Shown here: in pieces, positions 29,386-39,122 of the stretch | Position numbering within the stretch: the first letter of the stretch is position 1 | Layout of the letters: every line of letters starts with the position of its first letter | From: Alphaproteobacteria bacterium | GTDB taxonomy: Bacteria > Pseudomonadota > Alphaproteobacteria > Micropepsales > Micropepsaceae | Assembly: GCA_017983635.1 (NCBI GenBank) | Contig: JAGOBA010000014.1 | Location: 41,983-105,982, forward strand | Direction of reading: 5' to 3' | Length of the DNA stretch: 64,000 bases | Notes under the pieces: generated by a model | Database searches by the model: none | What the model was told of the DNA's origin: nothing | The model's input: only the letters and a program-made list of their open reading frames with translations | Position numbers and translations under genes: made by a program

Positions 29386-30642
29386 GTGCACGATTTTCCG
29401 AGCGCTCTTCGCCACTTGTTCGATGCGGCCGTCGACGCCTGTCACCCTTCGCGGGTGATTGCACCGGCTTTGCCGCCGCGGCCCGCGGGGCGGATTGTCG
29501 TCGTCGGCGCGGGAAAAGCTGCGGCGGCGATGGCGGCGGCGGTTGAGGACGCGTGGGGGCCGCCGCTCGCTGGGTTGGTCGTCACGCGCTACGATCATGG
29601 CGCGCCGACGCGATTTGTCGAGGTCGTTGAGGCAGGGCACCCCTTACCCGATGCGGCCGGGGCCGATGCGGCGGCGCGGGTGTTGGCGCAGGTGCGTGCC
29701 TTGGACGAAGACGACTTTGTGTTGGCGCTATTGTCGGGCGGCGGGTCGGCTTTGTTGAGCGCGCCGTTGGCGCCGCTGACTCTCGCGCAGAAGCGGGCGA
29801 TCACGCGGGCGTTGGTGCTTTCGTCGGCGTCGATCCAAGAGATCAACTGCGTGCGCAAGCATTTGTCGGCGATCAAAGGCGGGCGGTTGGCGGCGGCGGC
29901 GTACCCTGCCCGGCTGCTTGCGCTTTCGATTTCGGATGTGGCGGGCGACGATCCTTCAGTGATCGCGTCGGGGCCGACGGTTGGCGATGCGAGCACGCAA
30001 GGCGACGCGCTTTCTATCCTTGCCAAGTATGATGTCCCCGTTCCCGAGCTGGCGCGCCAGCTATTGAGCGATCCGGCCTACGAGTCGATCAAGCCTGGCG
30101 ATGCGCGTTTGGCGAAGGCGGGCTATCAAATCGTGGCGCGGCCGGCTGACGCGATTGCCGCCGCCGCCGATGGGGCGCATCGGCTCGGTTTCGACACGAA
30201 GGTCTTGGGTGTTGCGATCGAGGGCGACGCGCGGCGGGTAGCGCGAACGCATGCGGAGATCGCGCGTCACGAAGAGCCTCGCGACCGGCCGCTGGTGCTA
30301 CTCTCCGGCGGCGAGCTAACGCTGACGGTTAGCGGCGACGGGCGCGGGGGGCCCAATCGCGAGTATGTACTGGCGCTGGCCGAAGCGCTTCAAGGAGCCG
30401 ACAACATCTGGGCTTTGGCCGCGGATAGCGATGGCATCGACGGGAGCGACGACGCGGCCGGTGCTTGGATCGCGCCGGATACGCTCGCGCGGGCAAAGGC
30501 GTTGGGACTCGAACCGCGCGCGGCACAGCAACAGAACGACTCGGGCCGTTTCTTTGCGGCACTGGGCCAAGACGTCGTGACCGGACCCACGCGCACGAAC
30601 GTGAACGACTTTCGCGCCATTCTGATCACACCGCGCGTTTGA
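29386..30642 (+). CDS. Glycerate 2-kinase / MOFRL family protein
   Basis: A 418-residue protein of the GckA/TtuD family, which phosphorylates glycerate to 2-phosphoglycerate and has older annotations as hydroxypyruvate reductase. Visible signatures are VVGAGKAAAAMAAAVE, LLSGGGSALLSAP, INCVRKHLSAIKGGRL, LSISDVAGDDPSVIASGPT and the MOFRL end LLSGGELTLTVSGDGRGGPNREYVLA. The GTG at 29386 is chosen; the open frame starts earlier only with TTG. Together with glcDEF at 35203-39061 it could complete glycolate use (glyoxylate to glycerate to 2-phosphoglycerate), although the middle enzymes are not in this window. Confidence 0.88.
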   Translation: MHDFPSALRHLFDAAVDACHPSRVIAPALPPRPAGRIVVVGAGKAAAAMAAAVEDAWGPPLAGLVVTRYDHGAPTRFVEVVEAGHPLPDAAGADAAARVLAQVRALDEDDFVLALLSGGGSALLSAPLAPLTLAQKRAITRALVLSSASIQEINCVRKHLSAIKGGRLAAAAYPARLLALSISDVAGDDPSVIASGPTVGDASTQGDALSILAKYDVPVPELARQLLSDPAYESIKPGDARLAKAGYQIVARPADAIAAAADGAHRLGFDTKVLGVAIEGDARRVARTHAEIARHEEPRDRPLVLLSGGELTLTVSGDGRGGPNREYVLALAEALQGADNIWALAADSDGIDGSDDAAGAWIAPDTLARAKALGLEPRAAQQQNDSGRFFAALGQDVVTGPTRTNVNDFRAILITPRV

Positions 30643-30690
30643 CCGGTTGTTGCGGGCGGACGAAGCTTCGCGATCATTGATTCGGGCCTC

Positions 30691-31086
30691 ATGCTGCGTT
30701 CCGGTGTCCCCCTGTTGGCGCTTTTGCTGGCCGCCGTGCCGGCGGAGGCCAAGTTTGCGGTCTGCAACAAGACCGAGCATCCGCTGCTGGTCGCGGTCGG
30801 GCATACGAGCGGGCGCGGCTGGGTCAGCCAAGGCTGGTGGCGGGTCGAGCCAAGGGCCTGCACGGATGTTTTGCGCGGGCCCTTGAAAGCGCGGTACTAC
30901 TATCTGCGCGGCGTGCATTTGGGGGTCGACGGTGGCTGGGATGGCAACCGCTTCTTCTGCGTCGCAGCCGACAACTTCACCATCAAGGGCCGGGAGAAGT
31001 GTGCCAAGCGGGGATACGGTCAGGCGGGGTTCTTCGAGATCGACACCGGCGAGCTCACGACCTGGACGCAGAACCTCTCCGATTGA
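30691..31086 (+). CDS. DUF1036 secreted protein
   Basis: A 131-residue protein with a signal peptide (about 1-20, cleavage after AEA). The mature part is DUF1036: FAVCNKTEHPLLVAVGH, WVSQGWWRVEPRACTDVL, YYYLRGVHLGV and FFCVAADNFTIKG. The family is widespread in Alphaproteobacteria; its function is not established. It lies 28 bp before pyruvate kinase on the same strand. Confidence 0.85.
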   Translation: MLRSGVPLLALLLAAVPAEAKFAVCNKTEHPLLVAVGHTSGRGWVSQGWWRVEPRACTDVLRGPLKARYYYLRGVHLGVDGGWDGNRFFCVAADNFTIKGREKCAKRGYGQAGFFEIDTGELTTWTQNLSD

Positions 31087-31114
31087 CGCCCGCCCTCAAC
31101 ACACGAAGTGAGAC

Positions 31115-32542
31115 ATGCGCCGACGCCGCAATGTGAAAATCGTCGCGACTTTGGGACCCGCCTCGCGCGAGCCCGCGATGATCAAGCGCCTGTTCGAAGC
31201 GGGCGCGGACGTGTTCCGCATCAATATGAGCCACACGGATCATGCGTCGCTCGCCGACTATGTCGCGCGCATCCGAGCGCTGGAGGCTGAGATCGATCGG
31301 CCGATCGGTATTCTGGCGGACCTGCAGGGGCCGAAGCTTCGGATCGGCGCGATGGCGGGCGGCGGCGTCGATCTGGTCACGGGGTCGACGGTTCGGATCG
31401 ACTTGGATTCGAGGCCCGGCGATGCGCAGCATCTGTTCTTGCCGCACAAGGAAATCTTCGCCGTCTTGAAGGAGGGCGGCCGATTGCTCATCGACGACGG
31501 GCGGATTGCGCTGCGCGTGGAGAAGGTTGCGGCGGACAACGCTGTCGCGCGTGTGGAAGTCGGCGGACGGTTGACGGATCGCAAGGGCGTCAATGTGCCG
31601 GACGCGTTGCTGCCGATCGCGGCGTTGACGGCGAAGGATCGCGCTGACTTGGACCGGGCGCTGGAGCACGGCGCCGACTGGATCGCGCTGTCGTTCGTGC
31701 AGCGGCCGGAGGATGTGGGCGAAGCGCGCAAGATCGTGGCGGGGCGCGCCGGCGTGTTGTCGAAGATCGAGAAGCCGTCGGCGATCGAGCGGCTGCATGA
31801 GATCGTGGAGCTGTCGGATGCCGTGATGGTCGCGCGCGGCGATCTTGGCGTCGAGCTCCCCGTCGAGCACGTGCCGGGCAAGCAGAAGCAGATCACGCGG
31901 GCGGCGCGCGCCGCAGGCAAACCAGTCATCGTGGCGACGCAAATGCTGGAGTCCATGATTTCGAACCCGATCCCGACGCGGGCTGAGGTGTCGGACGTCG
32001 CGACCGCCGTGTTCGACGGCGCGGACGCGGTGATGCTGTCGGCGGAATCGGCGTCGGGCAAGTACCCGGCGGAAGCTGTCGAAATGATGGACCGCGTCGC
32101 GCGCTCGATCGAAGCGGATGCCTACTATCGTACCTTCATCGACGCGCAGCGCTCGGAGCCGGAAGCGACGATGCCGGATGCGATCACGGCGGCCTCGCGG
32201 CAAGTGGCGCAGACGCTGAAGGCGGCTGCGATCGTATGCTGGACGGGCTCTGGCTCGACGGGACTGCGCGCGTCGCGCGAGCGGCCCAGCGTTCCCATCA
32301 TCGCGCTAACGCCGGTGGCGGGCACCGGACGACGGCTGGCGATCGCTTGGGGCTTGCATTGCGTCGTCACCGAGGACGCGCACGACTTCGAAGACATGGT
32401 GGACCGCGCCTGCCAGATCGCGTTCCGCGAAGGGTTTGCGTCGGCGGGGCAGCGGATCGTAGTGACCGCAGGCGTACCGCTGGGCACACCGGGAGCAACG
32501 AACTTGCTGCGGGTGGCGTTCGTCGGGCGGAGAACGGGGTAG
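31115..32542 (+). CDS. pyk: Pyruvate kinase
   Basis: Final step of glycolysis: phosphoenolpyruvate plus ADP to pyruvate plus ATP. The 475-residue length is typical. Conserved parts are KIVATLGPAS and DVFRINMSH at the N-terminus, DLQGPKLRIG, the KIEKPSAIERL catalytic lysine region, VMVARGDLGVELP and ATQMLESMI. The gene follows the DUF1036 gene closely. Its TAG stop directly abuts the stop of the converging TPR gene. Confidence 0.96.
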   Translation: MRRRRNVKIVATLGPASREPAMIKRLFEAGADVFRINMSHTDHASLADYVARIRALEAEIDRPIGILADLQGPKLRIGAMAGGGVDLVTGSTVRIDLDSRPGDAQHLFLPHKEIFAVLKEGGRLLIDDGRIALRVEKVAADNAVARVEVGGRLTDRKGVNVPDALLPIAALTAKDRADLDRALEHGADWIALSFVQRPEDVGEARKIVAGRAGVLSKIEKPSAIERLHEIVELSDAVMVARGDLGVELPVEHVPGKQKQITRAARAAGKPVIVATQMLESMISNPIPTRAEVSDVATAVFDGADAVMLSAESASGKYPAEAVEMMDRVARSIEADAYYRTFIDAQRSEPEATMPDAITAASRQVAQTLKAAAIVCWTGSGSTGLRASRERPSVPIIALTPVAGTGRRLAIAWGLHCVVTEDAHDFEDMVDRACQIAFREGFASAGQRIVVTAGVPLGTPGATNLLRVAFVGRRTG

Positions 32543-33091
32543 CTACGTCGGCGGCCGGCTGATCGTTTCGCTCGTGAGTTGGCCGGCGCGGCGGGCGATG
32601 GCTTCCAGCATCGGGTTCAGTTTGACGGCGCGGCGGTAGGCGTCGAGGGCTGCTGACTTGTCGCCCGCGACATCGGCGATACGGCCGGCGATCGCGTAGG
32701 CTTTGAAGTGGCGGGGTTCGAGCTCGATCGTCTTCGCCAGATCGGCTGCGGCTTCTTGCTGGCTGTCCATCGCGAGCAACAGCTCGGCGCGGCGATACCA
32801 GACCTCGGCGAAGTCCGGACGCATTTCGGTGACGGCATCGAGCAGCTTTTTCGCGGCGGCGAAGTCTTGTGCGTCAAACGCGGTTTGTGCGCGCGACATC
32901 AATACGTCCACCGTGTCGCTGCCGGACTCGAGCCAGATCTTGGTGATCTGGACCTCGATATCGTTGGCCTCCGGCGCGGTGCGGATGACGGCGAGTTGGT
33001 TAAACAGGCGCTCCAGCCGCGGATCGTTCTGATCGGCGTGGGCGGGGAACGCGAGCAAAGCCGCGAACAAAAGTGCGAGGGGGGTGCGCAT
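32543..33091 (-). CDS. Secreted TPR-repeat protein
   Basis: A 182-residue periplasmic protein: signal peptide about 1-19 (cleavage after AHA), then at least three TPR motifs in residues 65-165 (AQTAFDAQDFAAAKKLLDAVTEMRP, AEVWYRRAELLLAMDSQQEAAADL, and AYAIAGRIADVAGDKSAALDAYRRAVKLNP). TPR domains mediate protein contacts, so it is probably an assembly or scaffold factor. It converges on pyk with stops touching; nothing in the neighbourhood sets the partner. Confidence 0.82.
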   Translation of the reverse strand: MRTPLALLFAALLAFPAHADQNDPRLERLFNQLAVIRTAPEANDIEVQITKIWLESGSDTVDVLMSRAQTAFDAQDFAAAKKLLDAVTEMRPDFAEVWYRRAELLLAMDSQQEAAADLAKTIELEPRHFKAYAIAGRIADVAGDKSAALDAYRRAVKLNPMLEAIARRAGQLTSETISRPPT

Positions 33092-33142
33092 CGGGGTCCT
33101 ATGCTAAGGTGAGGCGGGGCAGAAATCCAAGCGGCATTCGGT

Positions 33143-34471
33143 ATGAAGATTACCCGGCGTCAGTTCGGCGGATTTGCGGCGGCTTTGCCGCTTGCGGCGG
33201 GCACTATCGTGAACGATCCCGAGGTTGTGATCGTGGGCGCCGGGGCGGCCGGGATCGCAGCCGCCCAGGTGCTGATCAACGGCGGGCGGCGGGTGCAGGT
33301 GCTCGAAGCGGCGCCGAGGATCGGCGGGCGCTGCTACACCGACACGGCGACGTTCGGCGTGCCGTTCGATCGAGGGGCTGCGTGGCTGCACCGGTCGGAC
33401 AAGAACCCGCTGACGGGGCTCGCAAAGCTGCATCGCTTTGAAACCGTGCCGCACGATCCGGCTGAGACACTTTTTGTCGATGGGCGATTGGCGCCGGCCG
33501 GTTCGAATGCGGCGTACGAGCGCGCCTATGAGCGCGTGAGCACAGCGCTGGCGCATGCGGCGGAGGAAGAGGCGGAGATCGCCGCGCCGGAGGTTTTAGC
33601 TTCGTTGGCCGACAGCGACGTTGCGGCTTGGGGCACAACCGCCGCCGCCAACATCGGACCGTTGAACATGGGCGTCGACTTCGAAGCGATGTCGGTGAAG
33701 GACTGGTTCGATCTCGACGAGGACGAGCCGAACCGGTTGGTGCGTCAGGGATTGGGCACATTGGTCTCGCGGCTTGGGGTGGGTGTGCCGATTGCTGTGA
33801 ACACGACCGTTCGCGGTGTCGCGAGTGCGGGAGGCCAAGTGCGCGTGACGACGGCGCGCGGTGTGCTGTCAGCGAAGGCTGCGATCGTTACGGTGTCCGC
33901 CGGTGTGTTGGCGCGCGGCTCAATCGCGTTCGATCCGGTGCTGGATGGCGGCGCGCAAGCGGCACTTGGCGGTTTGCAGATGGGGCTCCTGAGCAAGATC
34001 GCGCTGCTCTATCAGCCTGGGAGCCCTGCCCTCTCGTTCGCGGAAGGCAGTGTGTTGGTGCCGCAGGTGCGGGGCGAGCGCGGGCACTATTTCCTGGTGC
34101 GACCACTGGGTGTGCCGCTCGCGATTTGCTTTGTGGGTGGGTCGCTGGCGTGGGATTTGGCGACGCAAAACGAAGCTACGAACATCGCGTTTGCGCGCGA
34201 CCGGCTGCGCGCCCTGTTGGGCGCGGACGCCGACCGCGGGTTTCGCGGCGGCACAGCGACGACATGGGGAACCAATCCACTGACGCTCGGCGCTTATGCA
34301 GCGGCAAAGCCCGGGGCGTGGCGGGCACGCTATGCGCTCAACACGCCGATCGGCGAGCGCGTGTTCGTGGCGGGGGAGGCGTTGGCCGGAAAAGCGTCGC
34401 AGACTGTACACGGCGCGTATCAGAGCGGGGCGGCGGCGGGACGGCGGGTGCTGCAGTTGCTTAAGCGGTGA
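33143..34471 (+). CDS. Flavin amine oxidase family protein with Tat-like signal
   Basis: A 442-residue FAD enzyme. The N-terminus (ITRRQFGGFAAALPLAAG) is a twin-arginine signal, so it is exported folded. FAD-binding segments are VVIVGAGAAGIAAAQVL, VLEAAPRIGGRCYTD and the C-terminal RVFVAGEALA motif. It belongs to the monoamine oxidase-like group; the substrate could be an amine, polyamine or other small molecule. It converges with vapC at its 3' end, six bases apart. Confidence 0.85.
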   Translation: MKITRRQFGGFAAALPLAAGTIVNDPEVVIVGAGAAGIAAAQVLINGGRRVQVLEAAPRIGGRCYTDTATFGVPFDRGAAWLHRSDKNPLTGLAKLHRFETVPHDPAETLFVDGRLAPAGSNAAYERAYERVSTALAHAAEEEAEIAAPEVLASLADSDVAAWGTTAAANIGPLNMGVDFEAMSVKDWFDLDEDEPNRLVRQGLGTLVSRLGVGVPIAVNTTVRGVASAGGQVRVTTARGVLSAKAAIVTVSAGVLARGSIAFDPVLDGGAQAALGGLQMGLLSKIALLYQPGSPALSFAEGSVLVPQVRGERGHYFLVRPLGVPLAICFVGGSLAWDLATQNEATNIAFARDRLRALLGADADRGFRGGTATTWGTNPLTLGAYAAAKPGAWRARYALNTPIGERVFVAGEALAGKASQTVHGAYQSGAAAGRRVLQLLKR

Positions 34472-34477
34472 GCCTGG

Positions 34478-34927
34478 TCACTTTCGGCGGGCGGGCTCGA
34501 TCAGCGGATTGCGAACGGTTACTCCGGGAAACGCGCTGAAGTCGCGATCTGCGGTCCAAAGTTCGCGGACGCCGTGAGTCATACAAAGCGCCGCGATCCG
34601 AGCGTCGTGGACGCGGGGTCCCACAACGCGCGATGTTTCCAGCACGCCACGCAAGGCGGCCCAGTGGTCGGCGCTCTCTGCAAGGAGTGTCACGCTTGGC
34701 GAGTCCATCCAAGCTGTAGCTTGGCTGATCGCTTGATTGAGCGTTGATGGCGGTGCGTAGATTCGCGGGTGGGTCACGATGGCGAGAAATTCGTGAACAC
34801 ACGGCCACAACAGTGCCCAAGCGCCCATACCCTCGGACAGTTCTCTTAACTTCGCAGCGGCACGTGGGTGCCATTCACTATCGCGACGATGGGCATAGAT
34901 GAGGATATTGGCGTCGACGGCGATCAT
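34478..34927 (-). CDS. vapC: VapC-type PIN-domain toxin
   Basis: A 149-residue PIN ribonuclease. The acidic residues that hold magnesium are visible: Asp in IAVDANIL, Glu in CVHEFLA, Asp in VHDARIAAL and Asp in TADRDFSAF. It overlaps the upstream antitoxin gene by 4 bp (ATGA). Members of the family cleave tRNA or rRNA when the antitoxin is lost. Confidence 0.88.
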   Translation of the reverse strand: MIAVDANILIYAHRRDSEWHPRAAAKLRELSEGMGAWALLWPCVHEFLAIVTHPRIYAPPSTLNQAISQATAWMDSPSVTLLAESADHWAALRGVLETSRVVGPRVHDARIAALCMTHGVRELWTADRDFSAFPGVTVRNPLIEPARRK

Positions 34928-35169
34928 TCGCCGCGGCGGCCGTAGCTAAGCTCGCGAATTTCGTCCCACGACAGCTTTGCGGCTTCCGGCTGCAGTCCGC
35001 GACCCGGCACCGATGCATCGCGCAGTTTGAATTGACCGCGGCGGCTGCGCTCGCTGAGCGCCAGATGAAGGCCGCGCTCAACAAGCGTGCGCACGGTTAC
35101 GCCGTCGCGCTGGGCGACGGCTTTGGCTTTCTTCAGCAAGGTCTCAGCAATATCGAAGGTTGTCTTCAT
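34924..35169 (-). CDS. vapB: VapB-type antitoxin
   Basis: An 81-residue protein with a ribbon-helix-helix N-terminus ([34 protein letters not shown]) and a basic to acidic C-terminal tail that would wrap the toxin ([16 protein letters not shown]). It directly precedes and overlaps vapC, the standard antitoxin-first order. It probably represses its own promoter. Confidence 0.82.
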   Translation of the reverse strand: MKTTFDIAETLLKKAKAVAQRDGVTVRTLVERGLHLALSERSRRGQFKLRDASVPGRGLQPEAAKLSWDEIRELSYGRRGE

Positions 35170-35202
35170 ATGGGTAGCAATATCACAACGCCCGGCGACC
35201 TG

Positions 35203-36471
35203 TCAATTTCCACCTATCTGGGCGGCTCCAACCAGTGGCGGCCCGCCGGTTGCCCAGTCGATGAGTTCGATGGTGTGGACGACGGGGACTTGGACGGCGG
35301 CTGCGATTTGGGCGTGGCAGCCGATGTTGCCGGTGGCGATGAGTTGAGGCTGGGTCGCCATTAGCGTTGTGGCCTTGCGCTGCTGGAGTTCGCCGGCGAT
35401 TTCGGGTTCGAGGATGTTGTAGACGCCGGCGGAGCCGCAACAGGCCGTGTCGCGCGGTTCGACGACGTCGAAGCCGAGTTTCTTCAAGAGCGCCGGTGCG
35501 GCGGCGGCTTGTTTCATGCCGTGGGTCAGCGAGCAGGCGGCGTGATAGGCGACGCGGGTGCCTTTGTGCGCCTCACCGACCTTGAGCGGGACGTCGCGCA
35601 GGAGATCGGCGATGTCGCGGGTACGTGCGGCGATGTCGGCGCTATCGCGAACGTGGAAGCCGTAGTCGCGGATGGTGGAGCCGCAGCCGGAGGCGGTCGT
35701 GACGATGGCGTCGAAGCGGCCTTGCTTTTCCTTACGCGCGATATCGGCGACGAGGGCGTCGGCGTGACGGTCAGAGGCCTCAGTTTGGCCGAGGTGATGG
35801 TTCAGCGAGCCGCAGCAGCCGGTGCCTTCGACGGGAACGACTTCGATGCCGTGACGCGTCAGCACGCGGATCGCGGCTTCGGTGATGTGCGGGGCGACGA
35901 CTTCTTGCACACAACCGCGATGGAGTGCGATGCGTTTGATGGGCGTGGCGGGTTTCGCGATCGCCATCGATGATGGGCCGTGCGGCTTTAGGCGCGAGGC
36001 AACGCGCAGTGGGATCGCGAGGGCGCTTGGCAGCAGCGGTGCCATGAGCGAACTCACGCGCGCGAGCAGGAGCGCGGCTCTAAGCGGGGCGCGGCGCGGG
36101 AGTAGTGTCCCCAGGAACCAGCGCATGAGGCGACGCGGGAGCGGGCGGGTGCCTTTGCGTTCGATGTGGGCGCGGGCTTCGTCGATCAGGCGCGGATAGT
36201 TGACGCCTGACGGGCAGGCGCTGACACAGGCAAGGCACGACAAGCAGCGGTCAATGTGGGTCACGACCTTCGCGCTCGGTGCGGCGTCGGTTTCCAGCAT
36301 GTGCTGGATCAGTTGGATGCGGCCGCGGGGGCCGTCGAGTTCGTCGCCGAGCAACGTATAGGTCGGGCACGTCGCGGTGCAGATGCCGCAGTGAACGCAG
36401 CTGCGCAGCTGCTGCTCGGCAGCGGCGATGTGCGGGTCGGCGAGCTGCGCGGCCGAGAAATTGGTTCGCAT
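35203..36471 (-). CDS. glcF: Glycolate oxidase iron-sulfur subunit
   Basis: A 422-residue subunit of glycolate oxidase. Two 4Fe-4S clusters are shown by CVHCGICTATCPTY and CLSCLACVSACPSG near the N-terminus, and two CCG-type domains follow (GTGCCGSLNHH and TACCGSAGVYN). The ORF runs farther upstream but the ATG at 36471 overlaps the glcE stop by one base (TGATG) and gives the family's normal start. It passes electrons from glycolate to the respiratory chain. Confidence 0.95.
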   Translation of the reverse strand: MRTNFSAAQLADPHIAAAEQQLRSCVHCGICTATCPTYTLLGDELDGPRGRIQLIQHMLETDAAPSAKVVTHIDRCLSCLACVSACPSGVNYPRLIDEARAHIERKGTRPLPRRLMRWFLGTLLPRRAPLRAALLLARVSSLMAPLLPSALAIPLRVASRLKPHGPSSMAIAKPATPIKRIALHRGCVQEVVAPHITEAAIRVLTRHGIEVVPVEGTGCCGSLNHHLGQTEASDRHADALVADIARKEKQGRFDAIVTTASGCGSTIRDYGFHVRDSADIAARTRDIADLLRDVPLKVGEAHKGTRVAYHAACSLTHGMKQAAAAPALLKKLGFDVVEPRDTACCGSAGVYNILEPEIAGELQQRKATTLMATQPQLIATGNIGCHAQIAAAVQVPVVHTIELIDWATGGPPLVGAAQIGGN

Positions 36472-37577
36472 CAGATGTCTTTGTACATGCGGCCGCGGTT
36501 CAAGATGCGGGCCGGGTCGAAAGTTTGTTTGAGGCGGCGGGTCAGGACTTCGGTCGCGGCGTCGAGCGGTGGAAAGACGTCGTCGCGCGGCACGCGGTGC
36601 CGGAAGAGCGTTGCGTGACCGCCGAGCGCACGGGCCGTCGCGTGGACGGAGCCGCTGGGTTCTTCGAGCCAAAGCAGGCCGCCAGCCCAATCGGCTACCC
36701 AGGTTTCGGGCGCGAGTTGCTTCACTGCCTCCTCGCATTGTGTCGGCGGGAGCGAGAGGCGCCAGAGTTCGGTCGCATTGCCGAAGAGCGGGCGCACGTC
36801 GGTGAGAGATTTGAACAGGTTTGCGCCTTCGTCCGCTGCGAGCACGCGGGCGCCTTTCGCAAGCGTGCGGCAGAGTTCGTCGCGGCGTGCGGCAACGCCA
36901 TCGGGGCGGCCTTCCAGGCGAATGAGAACGAGTTCGCGCGTGGCGATGTAGGCGAGGCCCGTTGGGTCGAACGGCGATCCGGCGATCCGGCGAAGCAAGT
37001 GCAATGCCTTCGCCGGCGGGAGGTCCTCGATCGCGAGCACGGCGGTCGCCCCGCGCGGGACGGCGCGGAGCGTGAGCTCCGTCATCACGAACAGTGTGCC
37101 GAAGGAACCGGCGGCGAGTTTGGGCAGGTCGTAGCCGGTGACGTTCTTCACGACGCGGCCGCCCGCTTTGAAGCGTTCGCCCTGCCCGTCCACTGCGCTG
37201 AAGCCGAGCAGATGATCGCGCGCCGCGCCGGCGGCGAAGCGGCGTGGGCCTGACGCATTGGCCGCGACGACGCCTCCGATGGTGGCACCTTCGGCCGATG
37301 CGGGCTCGAAGGCGAGGCATTGGCCTTTGGCGGCAAGCGTGGCTTCGATTTCGGCAGGTGAGGTGCCGGCGCGGGCGGTGAACACCATCTCGTCCGGCTC
37401 GTACATCGTGATGCCGGCGAGGCCACTTAGCTTCAGGATGGTTTGCGTGTCGACGACGCGGCCGAGGTGGCGCTTTGTGCCGCCGCCTTCGATCGCAAGC
37501 GGCGATTGCGCTTTCTCAGCCTCGCGGATCGCGTCGGCGACGTCGGCTTCGGTGTCGGGTTTGAGGACGCGGGCCAC
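36471..37577 (-). CDS. glcE: Glycolate oxidase FAD-binding subunit
   Basis: A 368-residue FAD-binding subunit, related to GlcD but shorter. FAD-binding segments are AIEGGGTKRHLG, ASAEGATIGGVVAANASGPRRF and GGRVVKNVTGYDLPKLAAGSFGTLFVMTE. The start is the GTG at 37577, which shares its first base with the glcD stop (TAGTG). The upstream arginine-rich frame is a readthrough of glcD in another frame. Confidence 0.93.
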   Translation of the reverse strand: MARVLKPDTEADVADAIREAEKAQSPLAIEGGGTKRHLGRVVDTQTILKLSGLAGITMYEPDEMVFTARAGTSPAEIEATLAAKGQCLAFEPASAEGATIGGVVAANASGPRRFAAGAARDHLLGFSAVDGQGERFKAGGRVVKNVTGYDLPKLAAGSFGTLFVMTELTLRAVPRGATAVLAIEDLPPAKALHLLRRIAGSPFDPTGLAYIATRELVLIRLEGRPDGVAARRDELCRTLAKGARVLAADEGANLFKSLTDVRPLFGNATELWRLSLPPTQCEEAVKQLAPETWVADWAGGLLWLEEPSGSVHATARALGGHATLFRHRVPRDDVFPPLDAATEVLTRRLKQTFDPARILNRGRMYKDI

Positions 37578-39061
37578 TAGAGCCTCGGCAAGTTCGGGAA
37601 GGGAATGCGGCCGTGGTGGACGTGCATGGCGCCGCCTTCGACGCAAGCGGAGAGTGAGGGGAAGACTTTGCCGGGGTTGAGCAGGCTTTGCGGGTCGAAG
37701 GCGCACTTGACGCTCTGCTGGATGGCGAGGTCGGCCTCGGCGAACATCAGGTGCATCAGGTCGCGTTTCTCGACGCCGACGCCGTGCTCGCCGGTGAGGA
37801 CACCGCCGACGTCCACGCAGAGTTTCAGGATCGCGGCGCCGAATTTTTCAGCACGGTCGAGATCGCCGGGTTTCATCACGTCGTACATGATCAGCGGATG
37901 GAGATTGCCGTCGCCGGCGTGGAAGACGTTGGCGACGGGGAGCGCGAATTCGTTCGACATCTCGCCGATGCGTTTCAGGACTTGCGGCAAGGCGCGGCGC
38001 GGGATCGTGCCGTCCATGCAGAGCATGTCGGGGGCGATGCGGCCTGCCGCACCGAAGGCTGCCTTGCGGCCGGCCCAGATGCGCTCGCGCTCAGCGTCGG
38101 AGTTACTGGCGGTGCAGGCGAGTGCGCCGGCTTTGCGCGCGATGGCTTCGAGTTCGGCAGAGGTACTTGTCACCTCGGCTTCCATGCCGTCGAGTTCGGC
38201 GATGAGCATTGCGGCGGCGTTCTTCGGATAGCCAGGCGCGCAATAGGCTTCGATCGCGTCCATCGCGAAGCGGTCCATGATTTCCATCGCGGCGGGCACG
38301 ATGCCGGCGGCGATCACGTCGGCGACGCATTGGCCTGCGGCTTCGATCGAGGGGAAGGCGATCAGCAACGCTTTCGCGGTCGGCGGTTTGGGGCGCAGGC
38401 GGACGGTCACTTCGGTGACGACGCCGAGCAGGCCTTCGGAGCCGGTGATTAGCCCCAAGAAATCCAAGCCGCCGGCGTCGATGGCTTTGCCGCCGAAGCG
38501 GACGCGGGTGCCGTCGATGAGGACCATCTCGACGCCCACGAGATTGTTCGTGGTCAGGCCGTATTTCAGGCAGTGGATGCCGCCGGAGTTTTCGGCGACG
38601 TTACCGCCGATCGTGCAGGCGACTTGGCTGGAGGGATCGGGGGCGTAGTAGAAGCCGTCGGCTTCGACGGCGCGGGTGATGGCGAGGTTGGTGACGCCCG
38701 GCTGGACGACAGCGCAGCGGTTCTCGAGGTCGATCTCGAGGATTCGGTTCATGCGCGAGAGGCCGAGCAGGATGCCGTCACCCAAGGGGAGCGCGCCGCC
38801 GGACAGCGAGGTTCCGGCACCGCGGGGGACGAGTTTCAGTTTGTTTGCGGAGCAAAACGCCAGGATCGCGCTTACCTCGTCGGCCGATTTTGGCAATACG
38901 ACGGCGAGGGGCTTTTGGCGGTAGGCGGTTAGCGCATCGCAATCGTAGGCGATCAGGGCGTCATCCTCGGCAATCACGCCGTCGGGCACGAGCGTTCGCA
39001 GGCCGTCAATGAGTTCGGGGCGGCGCGCGAGTACGCCTTGGTCGAGGTCCGGCATCTGCAT
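37577..39061 (-). CDS. glcD: Glycolate oxidase FAD-linked subunit
   Basis: A 494-residue catalytic subunit that oxidises glycolate to glyoxylate. FAD-binding PCMH segments are VPRGAGTSLSGGALPLGDG, VQPGVTNLAITRAVEADGFYYAPDPSS and GGNVAENSGGIHCLKYGLTTNN; the C-terminal cap has FHAGDGNLHP and GGVLTGEHGVGVEKRD. It is first in glcDEF, with one-base overlaps throughout. Such a complex is also annotated as a D-lactate dehydrogenase relative, but the DEF set points to glycolate. Confidence 0.94.
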   Translation of the reverse strand: MQMPDLDQGVLARRPELIDGLRTLVPDGVIAEDDALIAYDCDALTAYRQKPLAVVLPKSADEVSAILAFCSANKLKLVPRGAGTSLSGGALPLGDGILLGLSRMNRILEIDLENRCAVVQPGVTNLAITRAVEADGFYYAPDPSSQVACTIGGNVAENSGGIHCLKYGLTTNNLVGVEMVLIDGTRVRFGGKAIDAGGLDFLGLITGSEGLLGVVTEVTVRLRPKPPTAKALLIAFPSIEAAGQCVADVIAAGIVPAAMEIMDRFAMDAIEAYCAPGYPKNAAAMLIAELDGMEAEVTSTSAELEAIARKAGALACTASNSDAERERIWAGRKAAFGAAGRIAPDMLCMDGTIPRRALPQVLKRIGEMSNEFALPVANVFHAGDGNLHPLIMYDVMKPGDLDRAEKFGAAILKLCVDVGGVLTGEHGVGVEKRDLMHLMFAEADLAIQQSVKCAFDPQSLLNPGKVFPSLSACVEGGAMHVHHGRIPFPNLPRL

Positions 39062-39122
39062 GCGTGCAGTATCGGCCGCCCAATGGGACGGCGCTAGACC
39101 TTCAAGCGGCTACAACTGGGGT

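Noticed and set aside
36472..37320. A 705-residue version of GlcF.
   Set aside because: The upstream part is antisense-like arginine-rich sequence overlapping glcE; Fe-S motifs and overlap place the start at 36471.
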